Positions 22,751 to 31,894 are shown, counted from the first letter of the stretch. The stretch is 64,000 nucleotides of DNA from Desulfuromonas soudanensis (GCF_001278055.1 NZ_CP010802.1:2581504-2645503); one strand, 5' to 3'. The notes: a model not told the origin generated them from the sequence alone. Made by a program: numbers and translations.

Positions 22751-23452
22751 TTACCGGAAACGTACTTTCTTGACCTCGGCAAAATCGGCGATGGCTTCGG
22801 CCACCACCCCCCGCACATCGTCTCCGCATTGAGCAACCTGGAACTCGAAGCGAACTTCCTTGCAGAGTTTGTCCTTTTCAATCCCGAAGTTGAGAACGCG
22901 CAAATGTCGCTCGGCAAGAAAGACCTCCAACTTCTGACGTATGCCATGGCCGTCGTCACAGGTAACGTGGAGAGTTCGATACCGGTCCTTTTTCAGCATC
23001 AGCTCCACACGCTTGAGAAAAAGAAGGTTGCCGAGGGCCACGACGGTGACGATCAGCGCCGCCGAATAGAGACCGACACCGACGGCCATGCCGATTCCCG
23101 CCACCACCCACAGACAGGCGGCCGTGGTCAAACCGCGCACGGCATGCCCTTCCTTGATGATCGCCCCGGCGCCGAGGAAACCGATGCCGGTGACAATCTG
23201 GGCCGCGACCCGCCCCGGGTCGAGACGCACCACGCCGTCCGCAGACAGGTCGCCGAACTTGATGAAAAAATACTCGGAGACGATCATCATCAGACAGGAG
23301 CCGAGAGTGACCAGGAGATGGGTGCGAAAACCGGCGGGGCGGCCGTGAATCTCCCGCTCCAGGCCGATGAGACCGCCGAGGAGAGAGGCCAGGAGGAGCC
23401 GGCCGAGGATGCTCAGTTCGTAGCTGTTCTGCAGCTGATGCAGCCAATCCAT
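22751..23452 (-). CDS. MgtC/SapB-family membrane protein
   Basis: A 233-residue protein starting at ATG 23452 (MDWLHQLQNSYELSILGRLLLASLLGG, in blocks). The N-terminal half has the MgtC signature LLASLLGGLIGLEREIHGRPAGFRTHLLV and the GIGFLGAGAIIKEG segment (blocks LIGLEREIHGRPAG and GIGFLGAGAI), with about five helices. The C-terminal soluble part (about 150-233) is ACT-like. MgtC-type proteins modulate the F-ATPase or magnesium homeostasis in some pathogens; in environmental bacteria their role is not defined. It is monocistronic or follows mogA by about 95 bases. Confidence 0.88.
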   Translation of the reverse strand: MDWLHQLQNSYELSILGRLLLASLLGGLIGLEREIHGRPAGFRTHLLVTLGSCLMMIVSEYFFIKFGDLSADGVVRLDPGRVAAQIVTGIGFLGAGAIIKEGHAVRGLTTAACLWVVAGIGMAVGVGLYSAALIVTVVALGNLLFLKRVELMLKKDRYRTLHVTCDDGHGIRQKLEVFLAERHLRVLNFGIEKDKLCKEVRFEFQVAQCGDDVRGVVAEAIADFAEVKKVRFR

Positions 23453-23546
23453 GAATAAGATCCTTGAAAAATCTGTCAGACCATTCTGGCCGGAGAAAAT
23501 ATCTTGTAATAGGAGTATCGTCTGGCAGGCGCCTGTCGCCAGGCTC

Positions 23547-24047
23547 CTAGCGGGCGCAATCGGCAGGGTCACCCTTGAGCTTGGCCAGGGCATGGCCGAG
23601 CGCGGGGAAAACGACCTCGAGGTTCTCCCGGACGCCCTTCGGGCTCCCCGGTAAATTGATGATCAGGGTGGTCCGCCGCACCCCGGCCAGGGCACGGGAA
23701 ATCATGGCGTGGGGCGTCTTGGCCATGCTGGCCATGCGCATCGCTTCGGCCATCCCCGGCACCTGGCGGTCGATGACGCGGGCCGTCGCCTCGGGAGTCA
23801 GGTCCCGCGGCGAGAGTCCCGTCCCGCCGGTGGTCAGGATCAGGTCGAGACCTTCCCGGTCGACCCACTCCACCAGGGTCCGGACGATGGTTTCCTGATC
23901 GTCGGGAATCACCAGGTAGCGCTCGACGCTCCCCAGCGGCGCAATCATTTCCCGAAGGATCCGACCGCTTTCGTCCTCGCGCTCCCCCCGGGCCCCCTTA
24001 TCGGAGAGGGTCAGAACGCCGATCCGGTAAGGACCCCCGGCCGTCAA
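23547..24047 (-). CDS. mog: Molybdopterin adenylyltransferase MogA/MoaB
   Basis: A 166-residue MogA-type protein that adenylylates molybdopterin before molybdenum insertion. Conserved blocks include GVLTLSDKGARGEREDESG, the catalytic LILTTGGTGLSPRDLTPEA and NLPGSPKGVRENL (here given as LTLSDKGARG, TTGGTGLSPRD and NLPGSPKG). It overlaps the MOSC gene by an ATGA, so the two are co-translated. With the NapA enzyme encoded 2.4 kb away it fits a local molybdenum-cofactor need. Confidence 0.92.
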   Translation of the reverse strand: MTAGGPYRIGVLTLSDKGARGEREDESGRILREMIAPLGSVERYLVIPDDQETIVRTLVEWVDREGLDLILTTGGTGLSPRDLTPEATARVIDRQVPGMAEAMRMASMAKTPHAMISRALAGVRRTTLIINLPGSPKGVRENLEVVFPALGHALAKLKGDPADCAR

Positions 24048-24511
24048 AGCGTCTCCTCCCCGCTGGCCGATTCCTCGGCCAGGACGATGACATCCCCCCG
24101 GGATACGGCTCCCCCCTTGAGGACAATGGCGAAAATCCCCTCCTTGGGCATCACGCAGTCACCGGCCTGATAGTAGATGGCGCAGCGCTCGTGGCAAATC
24201 TTTCCGATCTGGGTCACTTCAAGGAGGGCCGTTTCCCCCACCTTGAGGCGGGTGCCGATGGGAAGATGGCAGAGATCGATCCCCCGGGTGGTCAGATTTT
24301 CCGCAAAATCTCCGGGGCCGACATCGAGGCCGGCGGCCTTCATCTTGTCAATGCTCTCCATGGCCAGAAGACTTACCTGGCGGTGCCAGTCCCCGCCATG
24401 GCCGTCCCCCTCCAGCCCGTAATTTTCCACCAGTCGGCCGCTGCCGACGTCCTTCTTCCGCTCCCCCTTGCCGGGGCTGGTGCAAACGGCGATGATCTCC
24501 GCCCTGTTCAT
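24044..24511 (-). CDS. MOSC-domain protein
   Basis: A 155-residue protein starting at ATG 24511 (MNRAEIIAVCTSPGKG). The MOSC core contains YGLEGDGHGGDWHRQVSLL (block GLEGDGHGGDWHRQ), GDFAENLTTRGIDL and the Cys-containing ICHERCAIYYQAGDC. The conserved Cys is the residue thought to handle sulfur or molybdenum-cofactor chemistry in the family. Standalone MOSC proteins often sit beside moaC or mog, as here, and are sometimes fused to them. It probably takes part in cofactor maturation, but the reaction is undefined. Confidence 0.88.
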   Translation of the reverse strand: MNRAEIIAVCTSPGKGERKKDVGSGRLVENYGLEGDGHGGDWHRQVSLLAMESIDKMKAAGLDVGPGDFAENLTTRGIDLCHLPIGTRLKVGETALLEVTQIGKICHERCAIYYQAGDCVMPKEGIFAIVLKGGAVSRGDVIVLAEESASGEETL

Positions 24512-24575
24512 AAGTCCATCTCCTGATTCTTTTTCGTAAATAGCCCCCGATGCGGCAGGGAGCAGACCGGAACGG

Positions 24576-25607
24576 CTACCCTTTTTTCTTGTTTTTGTCG
24601 GCGAGCATTCGCCTGGCGTTGTTGACGAGCGCCTGGGCGACACCCCGGCTTTTGGCCAGATTCTTGAGATCCTTCTCGGTGAGAAACCCCATATAGCGCA
24701 GGGCCTTGGGGAGGGGGGTCCGAGGGTGCAGGACCAGGGCTCTCTTGATTTCGTACTGTTTGACCCACTCCCGCTCGAGGGTGATGAGCCGGATCAGTTC
24801 TTCGCTGGAGCTCTTGTTCTTGGCGATCATCAGCACCTCCCCCTCGGTGACCCGCGGGTTTTTCAGAACCGCCGAAGAGACGAGCTTGTTGGCGTCCTTG
24901 ATGAAAATGTTGCGCCACTCCTTGTCGCCGGTCAAGGCCATCTTGATCTTTTCCGAAATTCCCATTTCGAGGGCCTGCTGGTATTTGGAGAGATTCACCT
25001 CTTCCTCGTCGACCGGCATCTCTTCGCTGTCGTCGGCGGCCTCATCACCGCTTTCTTCAGGCTCCCCGTCGGCGTCCGCCGCGTCCTCGGCCGATGCCGG
25101 CGAGGGGATGGCCGGCTCCAGGCGATCCTTCACGGCCCGGTCCGCCCGCGGATTGCCCAGGATGGCCGCCGCGATTTCCGGGGAATCCGGCTGGCGAAGA
25201 GCGAGGTGCGCCACCAGGGAGAGGACCCCCCCTTCGCCATGGGAGGCGACATGGACCAGGGTCTCGGTGGAAACGGCGGGGTTGGTGAGCAGGGGCTCCA
25301 TGATGACGAGATCGCCGATCCGCGCCCGGGCGACGAAGTCGAGGAGCTGGGGATGAATTTCGCTGTTTTCCACGACGGGCGCCAGCTCCCCGGGGGGGAT
25401 CTCCCGCAGGGTGGCGCCGGCCAGGCTTTTGATTTCCGTATCGGTGCCGTGGCTGAGGAAAAGGAGGGTCGTCAGCAGATCCTGCCCCTGGAGAGGGAGA
25501 GCCCCCCGGGCGGCATTCAGCTGCACCTCCCGCGGGGCTCCCTTGGTCACAATCCGCGCCACCTGCGGCGAAACCTTGAGGCGCACGGTCCTGGCGGTGG
25601 AAGTCAT
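24576..25607 (-). CDS. Conserved-looking protein of unknown function (343 aa)
   Basis: I do not recognise a named family. The N-terminal half (to about 165) is Leu/Ala-rich and helical and looks repeat-like (LLTTLLFLSHGTDTEIKSLAG, LLDFVARARIGDLVIMEPLL, LLTNPAVSTETLVHVA), compatible with HEAT-like helices. A very acidic low-complexity linker follows (about 170-205, many Asp/Glu). The C-terminal half has the block GDKEWRNIFIKDANKLVSSAVLKNPR (as EWRNIFIKDANKL) and VLHPRTPLPKAL, ending in a Lys-rich tail. No signal peptide or membrane helix is seen, so it is likely cytoplasmic. It lies eight bases after the SPOR gene and 64 before the MOSC gene. Confidence 0.7.
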   Translation of the reverse strand: MTSTARTVRLKVSPQVARIVTKGAPREVQLNAARGALPLQGQDLLTTLLFLSHGTDTEIKSLAGATLREIPPGELAPVVENSEIHPQLLDFVARARIGDLVIMEPLLTNPAVSTETLVHVASHGEGGVLSLVAHLALRQPDSPEIAAAILGNPRADRAVKDRLEPAIPSPASAEDAADADGEPEESGDEAADDSEEMPVDEEEVNLSKYQQALEMGISEKIKMALTGDKEWRNIFIKDANKLVSSAVLKNPRVTEGEVLMIAKNKSSSEELIRLITLEREWVKQYEIKRALVLHPRTPLPKALRYMGFLTEKDLKNLAKSRGVAQALVNNARRMLADKNKKKG

Positions 25608-25614
25608 GATGGTC

Positions 25615-26772
25615 TCAGTGCCTCTGAACGATAAGAACGTCCAATCCTTTGGCCCGGGCCCGCTCGGCGGCCTGGCGGGCCGCCGCCATATCCGGGAAAT
25701 CCCCGAAGGTGAGGATCGTCAACGGCAGGGGAATCTCCACATACTCCTCCTCGACCCGCAGCCCCTGCTGATAAAGATGGTCGGCAAAGCGGCGGGACTT
25801 GTCGAGATCGTAATAGGATCCGGCATAGACCCCCATCTGGTCTCCGGCCCGGACAAGAAAGGCGTCGGGAGCCAGTCCCTTTATTTCCTGGAGTTTGGCC
25901 CGGGCTTCGGCCGGAGCGTAGAGGCCGACCCGCAACCGGGTCATCTTCTCCGTCTTCTGCCCCGCTTCCAGGCGCGGCTCGAAACCGAGTTCGCGCACGG
26001 TCGCTTCCGCCTCGACGAGGTTCTCGTGCACCAGGAAGGCTCCCCCCTGGAGCACGTACTTGCCGGACGACGCGGGAGAAGCGGTAGAAGGGACGATCTC
26101 CGGTTTCGTCTTGACTTGCACTTCCCCCTGCGCCGCCGGGGCAGTCGCCGGGGCAGTCGCCGGGGCAGTCGCCGGGGCAGCCGTCGGTGCAGCCGCCGGG
26201 GCAGTCGCCGGGGCAGTGACCGGGGCAGTCGCCGGGGCAGTTGCCGGGGCAGTTGCCGGGGCAGTCGCCGGGGCAGCCGTCGGTGCAGCCGTCGGTGCAG
26301 CCGTCGGTGCGGCCGGTGAAACGTTCGCCGGTTCCACGACCGCCACTTTCTCCTGGCTCAGACTCTCCTCGACGACCCCTTTTTCCAGGGGTCGGACAGC
26401 GGATTCGACCGGGGGCGCGGGTGCGCCGGTTATTGTTGTTCCCGGTGCCGTCCGGACCGGTTCGGACGCCGGGGCGCTCGGCGCAACGGGGAGGGGAATC
26501 GGCTGTTTCTTGACGACCGGCGCCGGAGCCCGAACCACCGGCGCGGGTTCAGGAGTCAAGAAAAAATAGACTCCGGCCAGGCAGAGGACCAAAAGAAGAA
26601 GGACCAGGAGCAGGGGCCGTGACAGGGATCTCTTTTTTGTCTGCACGAAGGAAGAGTCGAAGGGATCGGCGTCCGCGTCCTTGCGGGACCCGGGGCCGTC
26701 GAACCCCCCGGTCATATCGAAGGAGTTCTCTTCCCCCTCTTCCTCAAAATGAAAATCATCCTTGTCCGCCAT
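25615..26772 (-). CDS. SPOR-domain membrane protein with Ala-Thr-Pro repeat linker
   Basis: A 385-residue protein. An acidic cytoplasmic N-terminus (about 1-45) is followed by one membrane helix (PLLLVLLLLVLCLAGVYFFL, about 52-72). The periplasmic linker contains about 15 tandem tetrapeptides of the APAT/APTA type (about 155-215). Two C-terminal regions resemble SPOR peptidoglycan-binding repeats (GKYVLQGGAFLVHENLVEAE and MGVYAGSYYDLDKSRRFADHL, in part). SPOR domains bind denuded glycan at the septum. The linker length is set by a 12-bp DNA repeat and could vary between strains. The gene lies 42 bases after the EF-G gene and is probably co-transcribed with it. Confidence 0.8.
   Translation of the reverse strand: MADKDDFHFEEEGEENSFDMTGGFDGPGSRKDADADPFDSSFVQTKKRSLSRPLLLVLLLLVLCLAGVYFFLTPEPAPVVRAPAPVVKKQPIPLPVAPSAPASEPVRTAPGTTITGAPAPPVESAVRPLEKGVVEESLSQEKVAVVEPANVSPAAPTAAPTAAPTAAPATAPATAPATAPATAPVTAPATAPAAAPTAAPATAPATAPATAPAAQGEVQVKTKPEIVPSTASPASSGKYVLQGGAFLVHENLVEAEATVRELGFEPRLEAGQKTEKMTRLRVGLYAPAEARAKLQEIKGLAPDAFLVRAGDQMGVYAGSYYDLDKSRRFADHLYQQGLRVEEEYVEIPLPLTILTFGDFPDMAAARQAAERARAKGLDVLIVQRH
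26134..26313. repeat. 12-bp minisatellite inside the SPOR gene
   Basis: About 15 units of a 12-bp motif (gtcgccggggca and close variants gccgtcggtgca, gttgccggggca, gtgaccggggca) lie in tandem. Unit length is a multiple of three, so copy-number changes would lengthen or shorten the Ala/Thr/Pro linker without breaking the frame. Confidence 0.9.
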
Positions 26773-26814
26773 AATAAAACAGTCCTCCTTTTCGAGTATC
26801 GGTATTATTTTTGT

Positions 26815-28893
26815 CTACTCGGCCTTCTTCAACTCGCCGAGAATTTTTGCCGTCAGGTGCGGTGGCACCTCTTCGTAATGGGAAAACTCCATGGTGAACA
26901 GACCCCGGTCCGAGGTCATGGACCGCAGTTCGGGAGCGTACTTGAGAACTTCGGCCATGGGAACCTGAACGTTGATCACCTGGCGGTTGGCCTTGGGCTC
27001 CACCCCCAGGACCTTGCCGCGCCGCGAGTTCATGGCGCCGATGACGTCGCCGATGCAGTCGTCGGGGACGATGATTTCCATATGCATCACCGGCTCGAGG
27101 AGCACCGGTCCGGCCTGTTCCATCCCCTTCTTGAACCCCATGGAGCCGGCGATTTTGAAGGCCATCTCCGAGGAATCGACCGAATGGTGGGAACCGTCGA
27201 AAAGGGTCACCCGGACGTCGACGACGGGAAAGCCGGCCAGGGTTCCGCGCTGCATCGCCTCGGCCACCCCCTTTTCCACGGCGGGGATGTACTGGCGGGG
27301 GACGACGCCGCCGACAACCTTGTCGACGAACTCGAACCCGGCGCCGCGGGGGAGAGGCTCCAACTCGATCCACACGTCGGCGTACTGGCCGCGCCCGCCG
27401 GATTGTTTCTTGTATTTGCTCTGCAGCTTGGCGCGCCCCTTGATCGCCTCGCGATAGGGTACCTTGGGCTCCTTGAGCTCGACCTCGACGCCGTACTTGC
27501 GCTTGAGTTTTTCGACGGTGACCTCGAGATGCACCTGCCCCATCCCCGAAAGGATCTGTTCGTGGGTCTCCTCGTCCCGCAGAACCTGCAGGGTTGGGTC
27601 CTCTTCGATGAGCCGCTGAAGGGCGGAGTGGATCTTGTCCTCATCGTTTTTGCTGCGGGCCTGCAGGGCAAAGCTGATCACCGGCTTGAGCGGGAGCGGG
27701 CTTTCGAAGAGGATCGGCCGGGCGGCATCGCAAAGGGTATCGCCGGTCACCGTGACCTTGAGTTTGGGGACGGCAACAATGTCTCCGGCTACAGCCACAT
27801 CGATCGCCTTGTGCTTCTTCCCCTCCACTTCGAAGAGTTGTCCGATGCGCTCTACGGTCTCCCGGTTGGGGTTGTAAACCATCGAATCGGATTTCAGCGT
27901 TCCCGAGTAGACGCGGAAGAGGGTCATCTTGCCGGTGTAGGGATCGCTGATCGTCTTGAAGACCATGGCGGAAAAGGGTTCGTCCTCGTCGGGGCGGCGT
28001 TCTTCGAGCTCGCCGCTTTTGGGATTGCTCCCCATCTGGGTCCCCTTGTCGAGGGGGGACGGCAGACAGTGGACGATGTACTCGAGAAGGGAGCGGACCC
28101 CGATATTGGCGAGAGCGCTGCCGCACAGAACCGGGGTGAAGGTCCCGGTCAACGTCCCCTCGCGCAGACCGTGGAGGATCTCCTCGGTGGAGAGGGTCTC
28201 CGTCTCCAGGTACTTCTCCATCAGTCCGTCGTCGGCATCGGCCACCGCTTCGAGGAGGAGGGTGCGCAGGCGTCCGGCATCCTCCAGGTATTCGGCGGGG
28301 ATCTCCTCTTCACGGAAGGTTCCCTTGCCGTCGAAATCGAAGAAGCGCGCCTTCATGAAGACCAGGTCGATGATCCCGCGGAAATCTTCGGCGGCGCCGA
28401 TCGGCATGTTGATCAGTACCGCACGGGTTCCGAGATTTTTCGACATGTCGTCGACGGCCTTGAGGAAGTCGGCGCTATCGCGGTCCATCTTGTTGACGAA
28501 GGCGATGAGCGGCACGGCAAACTCCTGGCACCACTCCCAGATCTTTTCGGTCTGGGCCTTGACCCCGGAGATGGCCGAGACGATCAGCACCGCTCCGCCG
28601 AGAATCCGCAGGCAGTTGCGGGTGTCATGGAGAAAATTGCTATAACCGGGGGTGTCGACGATATGCAGGCTGTGCCCCTTCCACTCGCAGTGGTGGAGGC
28701 TCGAATTGATGGTGATGTGGCGCTTGATCTCCTCCGGCTCGAAGTCCATGGTGGAGGTGCCGTCATCGACCCGGCCCAGGCGGTCGGTCATTCCGGTGTT
28801 GAAGAGGATCGCCTCGGTCAGCGAAGTCTTTCCGGCCCCGCCATGGGCCACAATTCCCAGGTTGCGCAACTTTGCCGTATCGTACTTGCCCAT
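26815..28893 (-). CDS. Elongation factor G paralogue (EF-G-like GTPase)
   Basis: A 692-residue translational GTPase with all EF-G domains. The P-loop reads AHGGAGKTSL (about 16-25) instead of the canonical AHIDAGKTT. Other G motifs are DTPGYSNF (about 83) and NKMD (about 137). Domain IV is recognisable near KVPYREAIKG and the C-terminus near RGKVLGVEPK. The variant P-loop, and the absence of neighbouring rpsL/rpsG/tuf, mark it as the second, EF-G2/FusA2-like type found in many Gram-negative anaerobes, not the main EF-G. These paralogues may act in ribosome recycling or stress. ATG 28893 has an aaggaga RBS. Confidence 0.88.
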   Translation of the reverse strand: MGKYDTAKLRNLGIVAHGGAGKTSLTEAILFNTGMTDRLGRVDDGTSTMDFEPEEIKRHITINSSLHHCEWKGHSLHIVDTPGYSNFLHDTRNCLRILGGAVLIVSAISGVKAQTEKIWEWCQEFAVPLIAFVNKMDRDSADFLKAVDDMSKNLGTRAVLINMPIGAAEDFRGIIDLVFMKARFFDFDGKGTFREEEIPAEYLEDAGRLRTLLLEAVADADDGLMEKYLETETLSTEEILHGLREGTLTGTFTPVLCGSALANIGVRSLLEYIVHCLPSPLDKGTQMGSNPKSGELEERRPDEDEPFSAMVFKTISDPYTGKMTLFRVYSGTLKSDSMVYNPNRETVERIGQLFEVEGKKHKAIDVAVAGDIVAVPKLKVTVTGDTLCDAARPILFESPLPLKPVISFALQARSKNDEDKIHSALQRLIEEDPTLQVLRDEETHEQILSGMGQVHLEVTVEKLKRKYGVEVELKEPKVPYREAIKGRAKLQSKYKKQSGGRGQYADVWIELEPLPRGAGFEFVDKVVGGVVPRQYIPAVEKGVAEAMQRGTLAGFPVVDVRVTLFDGSHHSVDSSEMAFKIAGSMGFKKGMEQAGPVLLEPVMHMEIIVPDDCIGDVIGAMNSRRGKVLGVEPKANRQVINVQVPMAEVLKYAPELRSMTSDRGLFTMEFSHYEEVPPHLTAKILGELKKAE

Positions 28894-29063
28894 GGTCTCT
28901 CCTTTAATGTCCAGCCGAGTTGAGGAAGCACAAAGGATCAGGTACAGGAAACAACGAACCGAAAGGGCGCCGCAGGCGCCGGAGGAAGTTTCTTGAGCGG
29001 CCGGCGGCCCCGGGTCTCAGGGAGAAGGGCCTCACGGCAGCTTAACATCCGCCGGGGGGACTG

Positions 29064-29837
29064 TCAAAATCCCGACTTGTTCAGGGTGTAGATAAGTCTC
29101 AACCCCTCAAGGGTTAAAATCGGATCGACCGCGGCGATGGTCCGGGACGCCGGAGCGATCTGCCCGGCGAGGCCGCCGGTCGCCACCACCAGGGGATCTT
29201 CCTTCCCCTCCTGGATCATCCGCTCGACGATGCCGTCCACCAGCCCCACATAGCCGTAGAAGATCCCCGACTGGATGCTGTTCACGGTGTTCCTGGCGAT
29301 CACCTGGGGGGGGCGGGAGAATTCGACCCGGGGGAGTTTGCTGGCCCGCTCGAAGAGGGCCTCGGAGGAGATCCCCAGTCCCGGCGCGATGGCGCCCCCC
29401 TGGTATTCGCCGCGCCCCGAGATGTAATCGAAGGTCGTCGCCGTGCCGAAATCGACGATGATGAGGCTGCGGTGGTATTTCTCATAAGCGGCGACGGCGT
29501 TGACGATCCGGTCGGCCCCCACTTCCCGCGGGTTGTCGTAATGGATCGGCATCCCGGTCTTGATCCCCGGTCCGACGACATAGGGTTTGCGCTTGAAGTA
29601 GTCGCCGCAGAGGTTTTCCAGGGTGTTGAGCATCGGCGGCACGACGCAGGAGATAATCACGTCAAGGATGTCGGTAAAATGGATATCGGAGAGCCTGAAC
29701 AACTCGTGGATAAGAATGGCGTATTCGTCGACGGTCCTGTTCTTTTCCGTGGTGATCCGCCAGCTGCGGACGAGCTCTTTGCCGCGATACATGCCGAGAA
29801 CGGTGTTGGTGTTGCCGACGTCGATGACCAGAAGCAT
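29064..29837 (-). CDS. coaX: Type III pantothenate kinase CoaX
   Basis: A 257-residue enzyme for the first step of coenzyme A synthesis. I choose the ATG at 29837 ([17 protein letters not shown]), which gives the ASKHA-fold phosphate-1 loop DVGNTNT at the very N-terminus. Other family blocks are [40 protein letters not shown] and [12 protein letters not shown]. The gene lies 11 bases after birA in a nadC-birA-coaX transcript, a cofactor-metabolism operon. Confidence 0.95.
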   Translation of the reverse strand: MLLVIDVGNTNTVLGMYRGKELVRSWRITTEKNRTVDEYAILIHELFRLSDIHFTDILDVIISCVVPPMLNTLENLCGDYFKRKPYVVGPGIKTGMPIHYDNPREVGADRIVNAVAAYEKYHRSLIIVDFGTATTFDYISGRGEYQGGAIAPGLGISSEALFERASKLPRVEFSRPPQVIARNTVNSIQSGIFYGYVGLVDGIVERMIQEGKEDPLVVATGGLAGQIAPASRTIAAVDPILTLEGLRLIYTLNKSGF

Positions 29838-29848
29838 AGGATGCGGCC

Positions 29849-30877
29849 CTATCGGATGGAATGAGGGGTTGAAGAGGGGTCGCCTGAGGGGGACGACAGG
29901 GGCCGGACATCCCCGGCAAGGACCCGCTCGAGGGTCCCGTCCGCCAGACGCAGCAGGAGGGCGCCGATGTCGTCGAGCCCTTCCACCACCCCGCGGACGA
30001 CGCGATCCTGGAAATCGACCTCCACCGGCTTCCCGACGAGATCGAAGAATCCTTCCCAGGCAGCGATCACCGGGGAGAATCCTTCGCTCAGGCACTTTTG
30101 GTAAAGGGCGTCGAGATGGCGCAGCAGCGACTGGACAAAGGCCAGGCGGGAGACCGGCCCCCCCGTGTGGAGGCGAAGGGAGGTGGCGGGGTAGCGAAGG
30201 TCGGCAGGAAACTGGTGCGCCCCCATGTTGAGATTGACACCGATGCCGAGGATGACGTAACGGATCCCCTCGGTTTCGGCATTCATCTCGTTGAGCAGAC
30301 CGGCGACCTTCTTCCCGTCCAGCAACACGTCGTTGGGCCACTTGACCCGGGGGCGCACTCCGGAGATCTCCTCGATGGCCCGGGCGACCGCCACGGCGGA
30401 AAGAAAGGTCAACTGGGGAGCCTGCCAGGGGGGGATCGGGGGGCGGAGCAGGACCGAGGCGTAGAGGTTAACACCGGGGGGAGAGACCCATTGCCGCCCC
30501 ATGCGCCCCTTCCCGGCGGTCTGCCGGTCGGCGATGACCAGGGTCCCGTCGGCGCCCCCGGCGTCTCCGATCTGGCGGGCACGGGCGTTGGTCGAGTCGA
30601 GTTCGTCGAAATAGAGGATTTCCGAGCCGATGATCCCCGTGTCGAGCCCGGATTTGATTTCCGCCGGAATCAGGGTGTCGGGGGTCGATACCAGCCGGTA
30701 CCCCCGGGAGGAGACGGCCTCGATGACGTAGCCCAACTCCCGCAGCAGTCCGATCTGCTTCCAGACCGCGGTGCGGGAGACACCGAGAGCCAGGCTGATC
30801 TCTTCTCCGGAGACGAAGGTCCCTGCCGTCTTGTGAAAGAGGCGGAGGATCTCCTCCCGCGGGCTTTTAGCGGTCAT
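29849..30877 (-). CDS. birA: Biotin-protein ligase / biotin operon repressor BirA
   Basis: A 342-residue bifunctional BirA. The N-terminal winged helix-turn-helix (about 1-65, [20 protein letters not shown]) implies DNA binding as a biotin-sensing repressor. The central catalytic domain has the biotinyl-AMP loop [18 protein letters not shown] (block [12 protein letters not shown], about residue 116) and [19 protein letters not shown]-terminal SH3-like domain (about 290-325) follows. It sits 30 bases downstream of nadC and 11 upstream of coaX. No biotin synthesis gene is in the window. Confidence 0.95.
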   Translation of the reverse strand: MTAKSPREEILRLFHKTAGTFVSGEEISLALGVSRTAVWKQIGLLRELGYVIEAVSSRGYRLVSTPDTLIPAEIKSGLDTGIIGSEILYFDELDSTNARARQIGDAGGADGTLVIADRQTAGKGRMGRQWVSPPGVNLYASVLLRPPIPPWQAPQLTFLSAVAVARAIEEISGVRPRVKWPNDVLLDGKKVAGLLNEMNAETEGIRYVILGIGVNLNMGAHQFPADLRYPATSLRLHTGGPVSRLAFVQSLLRHLDALYQKCLSEGFSPVIAAWEGFFDLVGKPVEVDFQDRVVRGVVEGLDDIGALLLRLADGTLERVLAGDVRPLSSPSGDPSSTPHSIR

Positions 30878-30907
30878 ATTCGATCCGTGACGACAGAAGA
30901 ATGGCTG

Positions 30908-31732
30908 CTACTGAAAAAGCATCGAGATATCCACCGCCCGAAAGGAGTGGGTCAGGGCGCCGACGGAGATGAAATTCACCCCGGTTTCGGCGATGGGGCG
31001 CACCGTTTCCAGGTTGACCCCTCCCGAGGCCTCCGTGAGAGCCCGGCCATCGATGAAGAGAACCGCCTCCCGCAGGGTATCCAGGTTCATATTGTCGAGA
31101 AGGATGATGTCGGCTCCTGCTGTCAGGGCCTCCTCCACCTGCTGAAGGTTTTCCGTTTCGATCTCGATCTTCAGGGTATGGGGGGCGCGACGGCGGGCGC
31201 GGTCGACGGCGGTGGCGATCCCCCCGGCCGCTGCGATATGATTTTCCTTGATCAGGACGCCGTCGTAGAGAGAGGTGCGATGGTTGCGCCCCCCCCCCAT
31301 GCGTACCGAGTATTTTTCCAGTACGCGCAGCCCCGGAGTCGTCTTGCGGGTGTCGACGACGATCGCGCCGGTTCCGGCGACCGCCTCGACAAAACGGGAG
31401 GTCAGTGTGGCGATCCCGCTCATGCGCTGCAGCAGATTCAAGGCCACCCGCTCCCCCTGGAGCAGCTTGGCGGCATCCCCCTTCAGCCAGGCAAGTACCT
31501 CGCCGCGGCGGACCGGGCGGGCGTCTTCGGTCAACTTTTCAAAGGCCACGGCAGCGTCGAGGGTGAAAAAAACCCGCCGGGCCACGTCCAGGCCGGAAAG
31601 GACAAAATCCTCCTTGGCCACCAGCTCGGCCCGGGCCGACGTCCCCGGTTCCACCGTCGCCAGGGTGGTGATGTCACCGAGGCCGATATCCTCATGCAGG
31701 GCATTGGAAATGATTCGATCGATTTCAAACAT
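30908..31732 (-). CDS. nadC: Quinolinate phosphoribosyltransferase NadC
   Basis: A 274-residue enzyme that makes nicotinate mononucleotide from quinolinate and PRPP. The ATG at 31732 is preferred to the TTG two codons upstream because aggag lies seven bases before it. Family blocks are LHEDIGLGDITT, GERVALNLLQRMSGIAT, VVDTRKTTPGLRVLEKY (active-site Arg/Lys), GGGRNHRTSLYDGVLIKENH, and IEIETENLQQVEEAL. It is the first gene of nadC-birA-coaX and is divergent from the zinc-ribbon gene. Confidence 0.95.
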   Translation of the reverse strand: MFEIDRIISNALHEDIGLGDITTLATVEPGTSARAELVAKEDFVLSGLDVARRVFFTLDAAVAFEKLTEDARPVRRGEVLAWLKGDAAKLLQGERVALNLLQRMSGIATLTSRFVEAVAGTGAIVVDTRKTTPGLRVLEKYSVRMGGGRNHRTSLYDGVLIKENHIAAAGGIATAVDRARRRAPHTLKIEIETENLQQVEEALTAGADIILLDNMNLDTLREAVLFIDGRALTEASGGVNLETVRPIAETGVNFISVGALTHSFRAVDISMLFQ

Positions 31733-31866
31733 GGTCAACTCCTGAGGGGCACTTGCCGGGGCGGATCTGGACGCCTAGCGCGCCGGCCGGCCCTGCCTAA
31801 GGTATTGAAAACGCTTTTTTATACCATAGCGCTCGCCGCCCCCGCAACCGAAAACCCGGACGAAAA

Positions 31867-31894
31867 TTGCTTTTACTTTTTTGGGGTTTATGCT
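31867..31894 (+). promoter_or_regulatory. Sigma-70-type promoter of the zinc-ribbon/OmpA genes
   Basis: TTGCTT (31867-31872) and TATGCT (31889-31894) are separated by 16 bp in an AT-rich stretch. The start point would fall near 31901, about 37 bases before the ATG at 31938. Confidence 0.55.

Noticed and set aside
26134-26313. Tandem repeats considered as a possible CRISPR array.
   Set aside because: Units are 12 bp, directly adjacent without spacers and within an open reading frame, so this is a coding minisatellite.
26749-28923. A 724-codon plus-strand ORF antisense to the EF-G gene, and similar long antisense frames at 19063-21171, 12896-14242, 47345-50050 and 52754-54259.
   Set aside because: High GC content creates long stop-free shadow frames opposite real genes. 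These lack recognisable domains and RBSs, while the opposite strand carries complete, well-known proteins.
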